Source: Frankiaceae bacterium
GTDB taxonomy: Bacteria > Actinomycetota > Actinomycetes > JAVEEJ01
NCBI GenBank assembly: GCA_030840515.1
Contig: JAVEEJ010000190.1
Span: 1 to 32,962 of the forward strand
Direction of reading: 5' to 3'
Length of the DNA: 32,962 bases
Shown: piece by piece, positions 21,809-29,697 of the stretch
Numbering within the stretch: position 1 is the first letter of the stretch
How the letters are laid out: each line of letters opens with the position of its first letter
The notes under the pieces: generated by a model
The model's input: the letters and a program-made list of their open reading frames with translations, nothing else
Told to the model about the DNA's origin: nothing
Databases searched by the model: none
Position numbers and translations under genes: made by a program

Positions 21809-22867
21809 GTGACTGAGCCTCGCTACGGCTGGACGCCGTCGATCGACCAGGTGAAGCCGCGCGGGCTCCCGAGCCCGCGCGGTCCGCTGTCTGCCTTGCT
21901 CATCGATCAGCTGGCCGGTCCCGTGCGCGGGGTGGGGCGCCCGCCGGCCTACAGCGGCGATCCCGTGCATGGGGAGGACGCGGCGCTCGCGCTCTACGTG
22001 CTCTACGAGCTGCACTACCGGGGCTTCGCCGACGTCGACGAGGACTGGGAGTGGGAGCCGTCGCTGCTCGCGACCCGGGCTGAGCTCGAGCGTGACTACA
22101 TCGCGCGCGTCACCGAGCTCGTCGGTCCTGTCCCGGAGGCCGGCGACGTGGTGACTGGCCTGCAGGCCGCGATGTCGGTGGTGGAGGGCCCCTCGCTGTC
22201 GATGTACGCGGCGGAGCGAGCCGACCTGCGCGAGCTCCGCGAGCTCGCCGTGCACCGCTCGGCGTGGCAGCTGAAGGAAGCCGACCCGCACTCGTGGGCG
22301 ATCCCGCGGCTGGCGGGCCGGCCCAAGGCGGCGCTCATCGAGATCCAGAAGGACGAGTACGGCGAGGGCGTGCAGCGCGACATGCACCAGGTGCTGTTCG
22401 GCCTGACGATGGAGAGCCTGGGGCTCGATGCCTCCTACGGCGCCTACCTCGACCACCTGCCGGCGGTGACGCTCGCCACCGTCAACCTGGTCTCGATGTT
22501 CGGCCTGCACCGCAAGTGGCGCGGCGCGCTGTGCGGCCACCTCGCGACCTTCGAGATGACGAGCGTCGCCCCGATGGGGAACTACGCGGCGGCCATGCGC
22601 CGACTCGGGATGTCCACGGACTCACGGCACTTCTACGAGGTGCACGTGGTCGCGGACGCACACCACTCGAGTGTGGGCGCGGAAGAGCTCGCCGGGGGCC
22701 TGGTCGAGCAGGAGCCGGAGCTGCTGCCGCAGGTGCTGTTCGGCGCGGCTGCGGTCTCGGTGCTGGAGCGGCACTTCGCCGACCACGTCCTCGACAGCTT
22801 CGGCCAGGGCGAGACCTCGCTGCTCAAGCCCTTGGAGCGACGGTCCCGCCGTCTGGTCGTCGCCTGA
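21809..22867 (+). CDS. Iron-containing redox enzyme family protein (HO-like fold)
   Basis: A 352-residue helical protein of the iron-containing redox enzyme family (PF14518-like, heme-oxygenase-like diiron fold). Visible ligand-type segments are EIQKDEYGEGVQRDMHQ and HFYEVHVVADAHHSS, with Glu and His on helices that could bind iron. Members of this superfamily oxidise diverse small molecules. The reaction here is unknown. The GTG at 21809 follows the SRPBCC stop by 12 bases. The gene converges on the DUF1360 gene with three bases between stops. Confidence 0.85.
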   Translation: MTEPRYGWTPSIDQVKPRGLPSPRGPLSALLIDQLAGPVRGVGRPPAYSGDPVHGEDAALALYVLYELHYRGFADVDEDWEWEPSLLATRAELERDYIARVTELVGPVPEAGDVVTGLQAAMSVVEGPSLSMYAAERADLRELRELAVHRSAWQLKEADPHSWAIPRLAGRPKAALIEIQKDEYGEGVQRDMHQVLFGLTMESLGLDASYGAYLDHLPAVTLATVNLVSMFGLHRKWRGALCGHLATFEMTSVAPMGNYAAAMRRLGMSTDSRHFYEVHVVADAHHSSVGAEELAGGLVEQEPELLPQVLFGAAAVSVLERHFADHVLDSFGQGETSLLKPLERRSRRLVVA

Positions 22868-22870
22868 CGG

Positions 22871-23404
22871 TCAGTCGTTGCTCGCCCGTTGCTGGGCGAT
22901 GGCGTAGCCGTACTGCAGCACGTCACTGGCGGCACGCACAGCGAGCACGGCCGCGACCATCCGCGTGAGGCGCGGAGCGACCACGAGGCCGAAGCCGAAT
23001 CCGGTCGCCAGCCACTGCGCCATGCAGAACGGGCAGGTCAGCAGCTCGCCGAGGGCGTGCTTCACGCCGTCGGGATGCCGCACCTCTTCCTGCAGCTCGT
23101 TGGGTCCGCTCACGCCGTCGAACCGGGTGAACGGCGCCCGCAGTGGGCTGGTCACCGCCTCCTTCGTCAGCAGCCGGCTGGCCTTGTGTGTGGCGACTGC
23201 CAGCAGGGCGATGTCGGCGAGCTCGATGCGCTCAGGCAGCCGCTTCCCACTGCGCCGCAGCAGCAGGGACGCGAGCCCGACGGCGCCGCCGTACACGCCC
23301 ATCACGCGCACGTAGCCACCGAGCGGGCGATCGGCTGACCCGGCGTAGGCCTCTTGAGCCGCGTGCGCTCGGGCCTGCACCCTGTCGTGCATCCTGCTGG
23401 TCAT
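22871..23404 (-). CDS. DUF1360 family membrane protein
   Basis: A 177-residue protein of the DUF1360 family, function unknown. It shows the signature HKASRLLTKEAVTSPLRAPF and the hallmark GELLTCPFCMAQWLATGFGF, with a CPFC motif at the start of a transmembrane segment. About three to four hydrophobic helices are present. I chose the ATG at 23404 because AGGAG lies four to five bases before it; a longer frame starting at 23536 has an atypical N-terminal extension. The opposite DUF5709 gene starts 101 bases away in a shared promoter region. Confidence 0.83.
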   Translation of the reverse strand: MTSRMHDRVQARAHAAQEAYAGSADRPLGGYVRVMGVYGGAVGLASLLLRRSGKRLPERIELADIALLAVATHKASRLLTKEAVTSPLRAPFTRFDGVSGPNELQEEVRHPDGVKHALGELLTCPFCMAQWLATGFGFGLVVAPRLTRMVAAVLAVRAASDVLQYGYAIAQQRASND

Positions 23405-23505
23405 CGCGCTCCTGATCGCGGTGGCTTCCATGCGTGGCCCATGCCCCGCAGCGACGGCTGTGAACCGAAGGCTTGCCTCGGCGCTTCCCGGGGAAGGCAA
23501 CACCC

Positions 23506-23907
23506 ATGGACCGCTTCCCTGATCCCGGCTCTCCACTAGAAGACGCTGGCGTCCCCGACCTCCAGGACGCCACGGTCGGCCAGCGACTGTCAGGTGACGA
23601 GTACGACGAGATCGACGTCACCCACGACCGCCCGCTGGCCAGCGAGGCCTGGGGCACCACCCCCGCCGAGCAGCGTGCGGGGGAGCCGCTCGACATCCGG
23701 TTGGCTCACGAGGAGCCGGACTTCGGCGAGGGCATTGCGCTCGACCCCGACGCCAACGCCGCGGGCCGTCTGGTCGACCCCGACGAGGGTGCCCACTCAG
23801 ATGTGGAGTCCGACGCGGTGGCTCGCTCGGTCGGCCTGGCCGGCGGCGGGCTGACAGCCGAAGAGGCCGCGATGCACCTCATCGACGAACCCACCTACGA
23901 GGACTAG
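23506..23907 (+). CDS. DUF5709 domain protein
   Basis: A 133-residue acidic, soluble protein of the DUF5709 family, function unknown, found in actinomycetes. It starts MDRFPDPGSPLEDAGVPDLQ and has SEAWGTTPAEQRAGEPLD and a glycine/acid-rich end (LTAEEAAMHLIDEPTYED). It has few hydrophobic residues and no membrane segment or cysteine. GGGGAAGG lies eight bases before the ATG. The topoisomerase gene follows 11 bases later and is probably cotranscribed. Confidence 0.85.
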   Translation: MDRFPDPGSPLEDAGVPDLQDATVGQRLSGDEYDEIDVTHDRPLASEAWGTTPAEQRAGEPLDIRLAHEEPDFGEGIALDPDANAAGRLVDPDEGAHSDVESDAVARSVGLAGGGLTAEEAAMHLIDEPTYED

Positions 23908-23918
23908 GCGCACACCGC

Positions 23919-24950
23919 ATGCCGCGGTTGCGCCGGGTCGACCCCCGGTCACCCGGGATCACCCGGCGCCGCAAGGGCCGCGGGTTCGAGTACGTCGACG
24001 CGCGCGGGCGCTCCGTCACCAACAGCGAGGTGCTCGACCGGATCAGTGCTCTGGCGCTGCCACCTGCGTGGAAAGACGTCTGGATCTGCGCCGACCCGAA
24101 CGGCCACATCCAGGCGGTCGGCACGGACGCGGCCGGACGCCGGCAGTACCGCTATCACGACCACTGGCGAGAGCGCCGCGACCGCGCGAAGCACGACCGC
24201 GTCCTCGAGCTCGCCGCGGTGCTACCCGACCTGCGCGACCAGGTCTGCAAGGACCTCGCCGAGGCCGGACGCGGCGCCATCAGCCAGCGGGCCGCCCTTG
24301 CGCTTGCGGTGCGGCTGCTGGACCTGGGCTTCTTCCGCATCGGTGAGGAGCGCTACGTCGCGGCGAACGGCACGTTCGGTCTGACGACGCTGCAGCGGGA
24401 CCACGTACGGGTGGTGCGGGGCGAGACGATCAGCTTCGACTACCTGGCCAAAGGAGCGAAGCGCAGAACCCTCGAGCTGACCGACCCGGAGGCGGCGGCG
24501 GTGGTCTCGCGGCTGAAGCGGCGGCGCGAGCGCAGCCGGCGCCTGCTCGCCTGCACGACCGACGGGCGCTGGTGCCGGATCACCTCGCGCGACGTCAACG
24601 ACTACCTGCGCGAGGCCACCGGGCTGGCGATCACCGCAAAGGACTTCCGCACCTGGCACGCCACCGTGTTGATGGCTGTCGCCTTGGCGATGTCGACGGA
24701 GGCGACGACGTCGCAGTCGGCGCGCCAGCGCGCGGTGGCCCGGGCGGTTGCCGAGGTCGCGCACTACCTCGGCAACACTCCGGCCGTCTGCCGACGCAGC
24801 TACATCGACCCGCGCGTCATCGACCGCTTCAACGACGGGGACACGATCCGGCCCGTTATGGACAAGCTCGCTTTCGGTGTCGATCCCAGCGAGCCGGCGA
24901 CGCGCGGCGCCATCGAGGACGCAGTGCGCGACCTGTTGCGCGTCGCCTGA
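23919..24950 (+). CDS. DNA topoisomerase IB (poxvirus/eukaryote-like)
   Basis: A 343-residue type IB topoisomerase, which relaxes supercoils through a 3'-phosphotyrosyl link. The N-terminal beta-domain has ALPPAWKDVWICADPNGHIQ and a basic segment RYHDHWRERRDRAKHDRV. The catalytic domain follows (ALRLAVRLLDLGFFRIG and FRTWHATVLMAVAL, with the Arg and His that surround the phosphate). The active-site tyrosine is Tyr295 in AVCRRSYIDPRV. Bacterial members occur in many actinomycetes and act on supercoiling or recombination intermediates. It sits after DUF5709, and the stop converges on the hypothetical gene. Confidence 0.93.
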   Translation: MPRLRRVDPRSPGITRRRKGRGFEYVDARGRSVTNSEVLDRISALALPPAWKDVWICADPNGHIQAVGTDAAGRRQYRYHDHWRERRDRAKHDRVLELAAVLPDLRDQVCKDLAEAGRGAISQRAALALAVRLLDLGFFRIGEERYVAANGTFGLTTLQRDHVRVVRGETISFDYLAKGAKRRTLELTDPEAAAVVSRLKRRRERSRRLLACTTDGRWCRITSRDVNDYLREATGLAITAKDFRTWHATVLMAVALAMSTEATTSQSARQRAVARAVAEVAHYLGNTPAVCRRSYIDPRVIDRFNDGDTIRPVMDKLAFGVDPSEPATRGAIEDAVRDLLRVA

Positions 24951-24957
24951 CTCTGCT

Positions 24958-24998
24958 TCAGGACTGGGACATCGGGCAGTCAGGACTGGGACGTCGGG
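24958..24998. repeat. 22-bp tandem duplication at the 3' end of a minus-strand gene
   Basis: TCAGGACTGGGACATCGGG (24958-24976) recurs as TCAGGACTGGGACGTCGGG (24980-24998), 22 bases later with one mismatch. It includes the complement of the stop codon (TCA) of the gene at 24980. A small duplication of the last codons and stop, just beyond the topoisomerase gene. Confidence 0.8.
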
Positions 24999-25630
24999 AC
25001 CAGCTTGGGCGCGCCGCTGTCTGCGTCGTCGGACTGCAGCTTCGCGATGCGGTTCTCCAGTGCAGTGATGACGGGCAGGCGGTTGGCGTGATTGCGCTCC
25101 CACTCCCGCAGCTGGATCAGCTGCACGACGTCGAGCGGACGGATCCGGTTGCGCAGCGACCCGATGGTGAGGTGATCGAAGTCCGGCAGCGGCAGCTCGT
25201 CGTGGGTCATGGTGGCGCCGGAGACGAAGTCGTCGGCGTCGGCAACCTGGAGGGCCGCCTTCTCCACGAGGGCGGCGGCAGCGCCTGGGGCTCCGACCTC
25301 CGCGGCCTCCTGCGCCACGGGCTCCGGCTCCGGTCGCGCCTGGGCAGGCGGGGGGAGAGTCGCGTCCCGCTGGGCCTCCACGTCGGCGACCTGGTGCTCG
25401 CCCATCGGCGGCGAGAACGCCTCGCCCGGCATCGCCTTGCGCACGAGCGCCGACCCCACGCCCCAGGCCGTGCCTGCGACGGTTCCGACCAGGTGCGGGA
25501 GCTCCTTCAGCACGGCAGGCGCGGCGCCGCGGGCGGTCGTGGCCAGGGCACCGGCGACCTGCATGGTCGACCGAGCCCGCTCGAGGACCGCCTCGCGGGA
25601 GAGCTCCTCTGGGACGAGGGGAAGTCGCAT
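24980..25630 (-). CDS. Hypothetical protein with C-terminal PLPDFDHLTI-type module
   Basis: A 216-residue protein. The first 75 residues are amphipathic and Ala/Val-rich (VLERARSTMQVAGALATTAR, VGTVAGTAWGVGSALVRKA). The middle is Pro/Glu/Ala-rich and disordered. The C-terminus has DELPLPDFDHLTIGSLRNRI followed by RLPVITALENRIAKLQ, a short module I have seen at the end of actinobacterial lipid-droplet-associated and related proteins (recollection). The start is the ATG at 25630, because TTGGAGG lies five bases upstream. A role at a membrane or lipid surface is a guess. Confidence 0.68.
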   Translation of the reverse strand: MRLPLVPEELSREAVLERARSTMQVAGALATTARGAAPAVLKELPHLVGTVAGTAWGVGSALVRKAMPGEAFSPPMGEHQVADVEAQRDATLPPPAQARPEPEPVAQEAAEVGAPGAAAALVEKAALQVADADDFVSGATMTHDELPLPDFDHLTIGSLRNRIRPLDVVQLIQLREWERNHANRLPVITALENRIAKLQSDDADSGAPKLVPTSQS

Positions 25631-25669
25631 CGTGTCCTCCAAGAACGGTCGTGGGTTGATGGTCCCTTG

Positions 25670-25706
25670 CCCTCAGGTGAGTCGACCCGAACCTGTCACC
25701 TCAGGG
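25670..25706. promoter_or_regulatory. Inverted repeat between two divergent genes
   Basis: CCCTCAGGTGA (25670-25680) and TCACCTCAGGG (25696-25706) form an 11-bp inverted repeat with one mismatch and 15 bases between. It lies between the hypothetical gene and the DUF2795 gene, which diverge, so it may be a shared operator. Regulator unknown. Confidence 0.4.
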
Positions 25707-25786
25707 TGAGTGGCAGGTCCTCCCCGCGGGGGCAGAAGGCTGACCACGAGGTCGACAGTCGTCCGCCGATCACAGTGGAGGTCCTG

Positions 25787-26179
25787 GTGGAGCGAGGAAG
25801 CACCAAGCACGGGCGACAGCTGGACGAGGCCCTCAAGCACGAGACCGCGGGATTGGTCAGCGGTGGCCACGCGACTCACGCCGAAGAGTGGCGCGACCCC
25901 GAGCCGGCGGGCGAGGACCAGGCGGTGACCACGGCCCTGGTGGGTGGCACGCCTGCAGGCCTTGCGCCCGAGGAGGTCGAGGCGCGGAGCGAGCTCGCTC
26001 GCTACCTGGGTCTTGCCTGCTTCCCCGGCACGGCCATGCTGCTGCTCGAGGCAGCGGCTAGCAACAGTGCTCCGGAGACGATCCTTAACCAGCTGCGCAC
26101 ACTGCCGACCGACGCGGAGTTCGAGAACGTCGCGGAGGTGTGGCAGGGGCTCGGCGGCGGCCTGGAGGAGCGGACCTAG
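25787..26179 (+). CDS. DUF2795 family protein
   Basis: A 130-residue soluble protein. The N-terminus, VERGSTKHGRQLDEALKHET, and the THAEEWRDPEPAGEDQ segment are typical. The C-terminal DUF2795 domain (about residues 65-128) reads RSELARYLGLACFPGTAMLL and ends VAEVWQGLGGGLEERT. The function is unknown; the family is common in actinomycetes. I chose the GTG at 25787 because GGAGG lies five bases upstream; earlier in-frame codons lie in the intergenic region. Confidence 0.85.
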   Translation: MERGSTKHGRQLDEALKHETAGLVSGGHATHAEEWRDPEPAGEDQAVTTALVGGTPAGLAPEEVEARSELARYLGLACFPGTAMLLLEAAASNSAPETILNQLRTLPTDAEFENVAEVWQGLGGGLEERT

Positions 26180-26235
26180 CGGTCTTCCTCAGCGCGCCGG
26201 CACAAGCGCCAGGGCGAGAAAGGCAGCCGACCGGG

Positions 26236-26379
26236 TCATCGCCGTCGGGCCGGCGTGTTCTGGAGGGCGAAGATGCGGCGCCAGGCGAGCCGGGTCTCGG
26301 CGGCCCGGCGCCGCTTCGCGTAGTAGGCACGCAGCAAGGCACGGCGCTGGTCGAGCAGTGTGGTGGCGTCGTCGTTCAC
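26236..26379 (-). CDS. Possible small Arg-rich protein (47 residues)
   Basis: A possible gene in the 241-base gap between DUF2795 and the second BNR gene. It reads GTG to TGA and encodes VNDDATTLLDQRRALLRAYY, then a basic, Arg-rich stretch ending in PARRR. It has two Tyr and one Trp. No strong ribosome-binding site is seen, and TTGGAC about 30 bases upstream is the only promoter hint. Nothing else is found in the gap. It is reported because it is short, basic and coherent, but it may be chance. Confidence 0.3.
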   Translation of the reverse strand: MNDDATTLLDQRRALLRAYYAKRRRAAETRLAWRRIFALQNTPARRR

Positions 26380-26420
26380 GCCTGAGTGATCGCCCGGCTA
26401 CGCGCTGTCCAAACTCCCCG

Positions 26421-27824
26421 TTACCGGTTGAGCTTGGGGCCTCCGACGAGGGTGCCGATGACGCCCTCGTTGTCGTGGATGCTCTCCACCTTCGTCTTCT
26501 CACAGTCGGCTTGGCACGCGTCGACGTACGCGCCCCACGGGGCACCGTCCGGCGCGATCTCCACATCGATGAAGTCGAGCACCCGACCGCAGCGGCCAGG
26601 GCCGCAGTCATCGACCTTGTAGGCGTGCTTCGGGTCGTTGATCGTGGCCGTGTAGAAGGTCGGGTTGGAGGTCAGCAGGCCGGTCGCCGAGGCGAGGTAG
26701 CCGTTCCAGAAGGCGCCCTTGCCAGGCGTCATCGTCGTTCCGTAGTAGGCGATCGCGATCTTGCCGGGGGCACCGACCGTGAGGGTGGCGAGGTTCGTCG
26801 CCTTGACCCCCGGGGCCGCCGCGTTGACCGGCTTGCTCCAGGACTTGCCGGCGTTGCGCGAGATGCTGATCATCGGCTTGCGCTCGGAGTTGTTCCACAG
26901 GTAGTAGAGGTTGTTCTGCTTGTCGATCGCGACGCTCGGGTCACCGCCCTTGACGGGGTCGGGCGAGACGTGCGAGATCGTCCAGCTCGCGCCTTCGTCC
27001 TTGCTGATGGCGAGCGTCGGCCTGTTGCTGCAGCCTGCGTAGGGGATGTAGATCCAGCCTCGGCTGTCGGTGACGCCGTGGCCGTTGAGCCCCGAGCACT
27101 CCGGGTTGTCCGCGCCGACGGTCGGGATCCAGGTGATGCCGCCGTCGAGCGACTTCGTGCAGTCGGTGTAGGCCAGCTTGTTGAAGCAGTAGTAGACGAC
27201 CTTCGAGTACAACGGGGTCAGGGTGCTGGTGACCGGCTTGCCGGTGAAGACCGTCTGGTGGTCGTTGACCGGCTCGCCGCAGGCGATCGGGTTGGTGATC
27301 CAGAGCGCGCCGTTGTTGTCGCTGTAAGAGATCTCGTTGCAGCCCAGGTTGAGGTCGATGTTGTAGATCCGGTCGAAGTCACCGGCGTGGTCGACGTAGA
27401 GGTAGGGGTCCTGCGAGATCACGTGGGTGCTGGCACCGGTGTTCGGGTCACCGGGCGAGACGTTCTGCCAGGTCTTTCCCTTGTCCTTCGTGATGAAGAT
27501 CGCGCGGCCACCGGGGGCGACCGTCTGCAGCGCCTCGGTGGAGCCGGCGCAGGAGGTCACGCAGCCGGAGCTGATGGTCGCGACGACGTACCCGTTGCGC
27601 GTGATGCCCAGCGTGGGTTCCCCCGCACCGTGGTGCAGGCGGAACTCCTTGGGGGTGGGCAGGCCGTGCGCCGCGATCTTCTTGCCGTCCGCGTGGTGGG
27701 CGACCGCGGTGCGGCCGGCAGCGGTTGCGCTGCCTGCCGCGCTCAGCGCGAGCGCGCTGCCGGCCACGAGGGCCCCCACTGCGAGGAGGCGGAACGAACG
27801 AGCATTGCGGCGCGACGTGCGCAT
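26421..27824 (-). CDS. Secreted multi-Asp-box beta-propeller protein (sialidase-like fold)
   Basis: A 467-residue exported protein. The signal peptide spans about residues 1-36 (basic RTSRRNARSFR, then hydrophobic LLAVGALVAGSALALSAAG). Asp-box-type motifs include TKDKGKTW, SDNNGALW, SLDGGITW, SKDEGASW and SRNAGKSW, fitting a six-bladed propeller. It is rich in cysteine, with many CxxC-type or paired residues (GCVTSC, DCGPGRC, ACQADC), so disulfides are expected. Enzyme activity cannot be stated. The ATG at 27824 has GGAG about seven bases upstream. It is a distant relative of the protein at 6694-8091, which has few cysteines. The gene stands alone on the minus strand. Confidence 0.8.
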   Translation of the reverse strand: MRTSRRNARSFRLLAVGALVAGSALALSAAGSATAAGRTAVAHHADGKKIAAHGLPTPKEFRLHHGAGEPTLGITRNGYVVATISSGCVTSCAGSTEALQTVAPGGRAIFITKDKGKTWQNVSPGDPNTGASTHVISQDPYLYVDHAGDFDRIYNIDLNLGCNEISYSDNNGALWITNPIACGEPVNDHQTVFTGKPVTSTLTPLYSKVVYYCFNKLAYTDCTKSLDGGITWIPTVGADNPECSGLNGHGVTDSRGWIYIPYAGCSNRPTLAISKDEGASWTISHVSPDPVKGGDPSVAIDKQNNLYYLWNNSERKPMISISRNAGKSWSKPVNAAAPGVKATNLATLTVGAPGKIAIAYYGTTMTPGKGAFWNGYLASATGLLTSNPTFYTATINDPKHAYKVDDCGPGRCGRVLDFIDVEIAPDGAPWGAYVDACQADCEKTKVESIHDNEGVIGTLVGGPKLNR

Positions 27825-27923
27825 GGGGCACTCCAGATCTGGGCGCGCTCGTGGCGCGCTCACTGAGGGGGGCGGGTGGCCTTGCCGGAGTCCTTCGCCA
27901 CCGAGCGCCTGATCCCTCCTCGC

Positions 27924-27929
27924 TACGCT
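27924..27929 (+). promoter_or_regulatory. Possible -10 of the tRNA-Ser(UGA) promoter
   Basis: TACGCT ends 12 bases before the mature tRNA 5' end at 27942, a plausible distance for a processed 5' leader. No clear -35 is seen. Pattern-based inference. Confidence 0.35.
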
Positions 27930-27941
27930 CGGACCGCTCCT

Positions 27942-28030
27942 GGAGGGTTCGCGTAGTGGCCGAGCGCAGGCGCCTTGAAAGCGCCCAGGCGGTTCATCCC
28001 GTCTCGTGGGTTCAAATCCCACACCCTCCG
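27942..28030 (+). tRNA. tRNA-Ser (anticodon UGA)
   Basis: Seven-base acceptor arms GGAGGGT and ACCCTCC pair, with discriminator G at 28030. The anticodon stem GGCGC/GCGCC encloses CTTGAAA, so the anticodon is TGA (27976-27978). The long variable arm typical of serine tRNA (CCAGGCGGTTCATCCCGTC region) and the T-loop TTCAAAT are present. The 3' CCA is not encoded. It is a substrate of SerS in this window. Confidence 0.96.
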
Positions 28031-28086
28031 CCGGTCGCACGTCTCAACCCCTAGCCTGCCCGCAGGTGCGCGAGGTGGGAGCCGGG

Positions 28087-29697
28087 ATGACGCGCTGTTC
28101 GAGGTGGTGCCTGGCGCTGGGTGCCCTTGGGCTGCTCCTGGTCGGCTGGCCCCCAGGCGTGGCGGCCGCGGCCGCGCCACCCTCGCCGTGCGCCCTCCTG
28201 ACCTCGGCCGAGGTGACCGCGGTCACCGGGCTCCCGGTCAAGACGCCGTACCTGTTCACTCCGGCGAACTGCGTCTGGGACACCCCGAACTTCGCCGACG
28301 ACAGCAGTGGTCAGCCTTACGCCCGCGTCTCCACGATCTTCCAGCCCTACTCGGGCAGCGGGCTGCCGGTGCTGAACGACCAGGACGACGCGGTCAGCGC
28401 ACAGCTCGGTGTCCCCGCCTCGATCGAGGTCATGGGACCGCAGGAGGGCCCCTTCCCGACGACTCGGATCACCGTCATGAACGGCCTGCAGCTCGCCACC
28501 CTCGACTACGGCCGCTGCGATGTGGCCGACGCTGCCGGCGGGTGCAGCAACGCGAAGGGCAGCACGACGGAGGGCGCGCTCAGGCTCGCGAGGCTGATGC
28601 TGCCCCGAGTCCCGTTCATCGCCCCGCCGACGGACACTCCCGGCCCGCAGCCCACCGCGCCGACCATCACGCAGACTCCACCGGCGCCGGCCGTCGCCGG
28701 GCCTGCCGGCCCGCGCCACCACACCCGCCCCGCCGTCTTCGCCGCCAAGCTCCCGGACCTGCGCTCGACCTTCGGCGACGCGTCCCAGGACCTGGTGAAC
28801 CTGCTGCTGGCGTTCGCTGTCCTGCTGTTCGTCACGTTCCCGGCCGAGCTGTTCAACAAGACCTTCGAGAAGCACTACTCCGAGATCCGCGCGGGATGGA
28901 GGCGCTGGTTGCACCTGCCGCCGCCGAACGGTGAACCGCGACCCCCGCGCGGCACGTCGTTCGCGGCGGTGGTGCTCACCGGCGCCGTGCTCGGGGCGCT
29001 GCTCGATCCCCACGCCGGTCTGGACCTGTCAACCGCGCTCGGGCTGCTCGCCACGCTCGTCACGATCGTCGTGTTCCTCCTGCTCAAGGCAGGGATCGAG
29101 ACCGGCTACCGCCGGAGCCGACAGCTTGACGGCGCGCGGGTCCTGCGGGCGCTGCCGGGCGGGCTCGCGGTCGCAGCGGCGTGCGTGCTCTTCTCGCGGC
29201 TGCTCAACTTCCAGCCCGGCTACCTCTACGGCGTGGTCGCCGTAGTCGCCTTCTCGACGGCGATGCCGAAGCAGGACAAGGGACGCGTCAGCGCCGTCTC
29301 TCACGTGGCTCAGTTGGTGGTCGGCTTGGTCGCGTGGCTGGTCTGGCTTCCTGTCCACGATGCCGGCAGCACGTGGCCGGTCATTCTCGCCACGGATGTT
29401 CTGGGCGCCCTTTTCGTCGCCGCGCTCGTGAGCACCACTCTGACCCTGCTCCCGCTGCGCTTCCTCGACGGTGGTCACGTCTTCGAGTGGCGCCGAACCG
29501 TGTGGGGCGCCCTGTTCCTGACGGCGGCCTTCGTCATGCTTGCCGTCATGCTCAACCCCCACAGTGACAAGGTCAGCTCTGGTCCTAGCAACTGGGTGCT
29601 GGCGATCGCGCTGCTTGTGCTCTTCGGCGCCGCCTCGGCGGGGTTCGCCTTCTACTGGCACCGGCGCGATGCGCGGGCCGTCGCGGTCACCCCGTAA
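28087..29697 (+). CDS. Exported polytopic membrane protein, FGLLP-like, with N-terminal DUF3558-like domain
   Basis: A 536-residue protein. A signal peptide (about 1-31) precedes an extracytoplasmic domain with CALLTSAEVTAVTG, which resembles the opening of DUF3558-type proteins, and cysteines CALL, NCVW, RCDV and GCSN. A Pro/Thr-rich linker (about 190-220) follows, then about nine transmembrane helices. Near the end is LTLLPLRFLDGGHVFEWRR, close to the FGLLP-motif family in which FGLLPLRF is typical; the Phe-Gly is Thr-Leu here. The role is unknown. The ATG has GGGAG six bases before it. It overlaps the next minus-strand gene by 11 bases. Confidence 0.7.
   Translation: MTRCSRWCLALGALGLLLVGWPPGVAAAAAPPSPCALLTSAEVTAVTGLPVKTPYLFTPANCVWDTPNFADDSSGQPYARVSTIFQPYSGSGLPVLNDQDDAVSAQLGVPASIEVMGPQEGPFPTTRITVMNGLQLATLDYGRCDVADAAGGCSNAKGSTTEGALRLARLMLPRVPFIAPPTDTPGPQPTAPTITQTPPAPAVAGPAGPRHHTRPAVFAAKLPDLRSTFGDASQDLVNLLLAFAVLLFVTFPAELFNKTFEKHYSEIRAGWRRWLHLPPPNGEPRPPRGTSFAAVVLTGAVLGALLDPHAGLDLSTALGLLATLVTIVVFLLLKAGIETGYRRSRQLDGARVLRALPGGLAVAAACVLFSRLLNFQPGYLYGVVAVVAFSTAMPKQDKGRVSAVSHVAQLVVGLVAWLVWLPVHDAGSTWPVILATDVLGALFVAALVSTTLTLLPLRFLDGGHVFEWRRTVWGALFLTAAFVMLAVMLNPHSDKVSSGPSNWVLAIALLVLFGAASAGFAFYWHRRDARAVAVTP

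Noticed and set aside
24572..25786. A long plus-strand frame from inside the topoisomerase gene to the DUF2795 gene
   Set aside because: It crosses the topoisomerase gene in another frame and runs antisense to the 216-residue gene. Only its last 130 codons match a known family.
27825..28040. Extension of the minus-strand propeller gene upstream through the tRNA-Ser region
   Set aside because: The extra N-terminal residues are the antisense translation of tRNA-Ser. The signal peptide and ribosome-binding site place the start at 27824.
28006..28086. Upstream start for the exported membrane protein gene
   Set aside because: It lies inside the 3' half of tRNA-Ser. The ATG at 28087 has a ribosome-binding site and opens a signal peptide.
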